From assembly GCF_949987515.2 (NCBI RefSeq), contig NW_027192651.1, forward strand, positions 868,001 to 932,000: a stretch of DNA of 64,000 nt, written 5' to 3'. The translations under genes and the position numbers were made by a program. Source of the stretch: Delphinus delphis (lineage: Eukaryota; Chordata; Mammalia; Artiodactyla; Delphinidae). Below, piece by piece: positions 63,340 to 64,000 of the stretch; position 1 is the stretch's first letter, and every line of letters begins with the position of its first letter. Under the pieces are notes generated by a model. The model saw nothing but the letters and a program-made list of their open reading frames with translations, ran no database searches and was not told where the DNA came from.

Positions 63340-64000
63340 TTTACAGTACAAGTTCAACATCGCAGAAAGTGAAAAATGGATAAAGAAGTTGTGGTATTTA
63401 CTTACAAAGCAATATCACTCAGCAATGAAATCTGTGTCATCAGGCCCTTAGCAGCACAATGAGTGGATTCAGGTATGATGATTGTAACTGAAGTAAGTCA
63501 CACAGAAAAAGAAACATCATAAGATATCAGTAATACACGGAATGTAAACTTGGCTACACAGGAACTGAATTACAGAACAGAACAGGGTCTCAAATTTAGA
63601 AAACCAACTTATGCTTGCCTAAGGGGAAAGGTGAGTTGGGGTGCTGCATAAAACCAGAGATTGAAATGAGCACAGATAAAGTTCCTTAAGCCAAATATGG
63701 AATAGACAAGAGCTACTCCTTGCTCAACGAAATGGACCCAACACCGCATATTAAATGCCTAAGAATGTACCTGACTAGTAAGTATCTTAAAACCTATGGA
63801 TTGCTATGTCTCCGAAAGAGAATCAAGCATGTGTACAGGGGCATAAACGCAGCAGTGATAGGATTGGAGAGGTTCGGTGAGCAAATGAAGACCCTTTGAA
63901 GTCATATTGCATGGTACCCATTACACGGGTCTTAACTCTCCAGGTTTAAGGTATTCTTCCTTCAGCTAAAACATGCATGTGGAACCCAAGTATGATCAAC
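63340..64000 (+). repeat. Satellite unit 41, partial (661 bp, cut by window end)
   Basis: A-type start, near copy of the beginning of unit 38 (ctaaggggaaagg, gacccaacaccg, ttaaatgcctaag). The window ends in the a-type middle (cccaagtatgatc), before the palindrome. The array evidently continues beyond the window on both sides. Confidence 0.92.

Larger units (their letters stand above)
1..64000. repeat. Satellite array, ~1,579-bp unit, 40.4 copies (probable common cetacean satellite)
   Basis: The whole window is one uninterrupted head-to-tail tandem array. The palindrome that marks each unit recurs at 1190, 2770, 4351, 5929, 7506 and onward to 62950, with spacings of 1,577-1,581 bp apart from one of 1,763 bp. 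All copies lie in the same orientation. Copies differ mainly by scattered substitutions and 1-4 bp indels. From memory, a 1,579-bp highly repetitive component was described from killer whale, and the related repeat is near 1,750-1,760 bp in baleen whales and non-delphinoid toothed whales. The L1 tail inside the unit is of the cetartiodactyl kind, which fits. No unique sequence, gene, RNA gene or inserted young transposon is visible. The array is presumably constitutive heterochromatin; this is inferred from its nature as satellite DNA. Confidence 0.93.
59636..64000 (+). repeat. Block E, copy 2 (trimer, cut by window end)
   Basis: Partner of about 54,900-59,260. It differs at sites such as aaaagagctagtccttgg (copy 1: acgagagctactccttgc) and cactttgcc (copy 1: cacttggcc). 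Because the two copies are adjacent, a third copy may follow beyond 64,000. Confidence 0.83.

Noticed and set aside
1..64000. CRISPR array or other short-repeat prokaryotic system
   Set aside because: The repeats are 1.58 kb with no spacers, the organism is evidently a mammal, and there are no cas-like genes.
1..64000. A novel gene system hidden in the repeats
   Set aside because: All stretches on both strands are accounted for by the repeating unit and its variants. I found no unique insert, intron-exon gene, rRNA or tRNA.

Overview
The window is a single head-to-tail satellite DNA array with no supportable gene. One unit of about 1,579 bp repeats 40 full times plus a 661-bp partial copy, all in the same orientation and with no unique DNA between copies. 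Unit lengths run from 1,575 to 1,581 bp, except one rearranged unit of 1,762 bp. Short open frames recur at the same place in every unit. They are by-products of the repeat, many of them reading through a palindrome.

The unit length and composition match what I recall of the common cetacean satellite. Its delphinoid form was described from killer whale as a conserved 1,579-bp component, while baleen whales and other toothed whales have a longer form near 1,750-1,760 bp. The most likely source is therefore a toothed whale of the dolphin, porpoise or beluga group. This rests on memory of the literature plus the measured period, not on a search.

Each unit, with its phase set at the first base of the window, has this layout. 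About 15-505 is a diverged copy of the 3' end of an artiodactyl/cetacean L1 retrotransposon in sense orientation. About 506-829 is unrecognised. About 830-1045 carries a CCAAT motif and a TATAAA motif. 1190-1261 is a perfect 72-bp palindrome with no spacer, whose arms resemble the terminal inverted repeats of mariner-type fold-back elements. 1262-1579 is unrecognised. The satellite thus looks like an amplified composite of an L1 tail, a mariner-type fold-back element and other DNA.

The array is a mosaic above the level of the unit. Near-identical blocks recur at offsets of 2, 3, 5 and 7 units, with short mismatched tracts inside them that look like gene conversion. No single higher-order repeat covers the window; the clearest regular stretch is a trimer repeated in tandem at about 54.9-64.0 kb. 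Two unlinked sequence types exist at the L1-derived start and two more in the middle, and all four combinations occur, which shows exchange among units.

The most notable single event is in unit 31 (47,366-49,127). There a 185-bp out-of-register junction carries 11 bases that normally end 2 bp before the palindrome, suggesting a template switch provoked by the hairpin.
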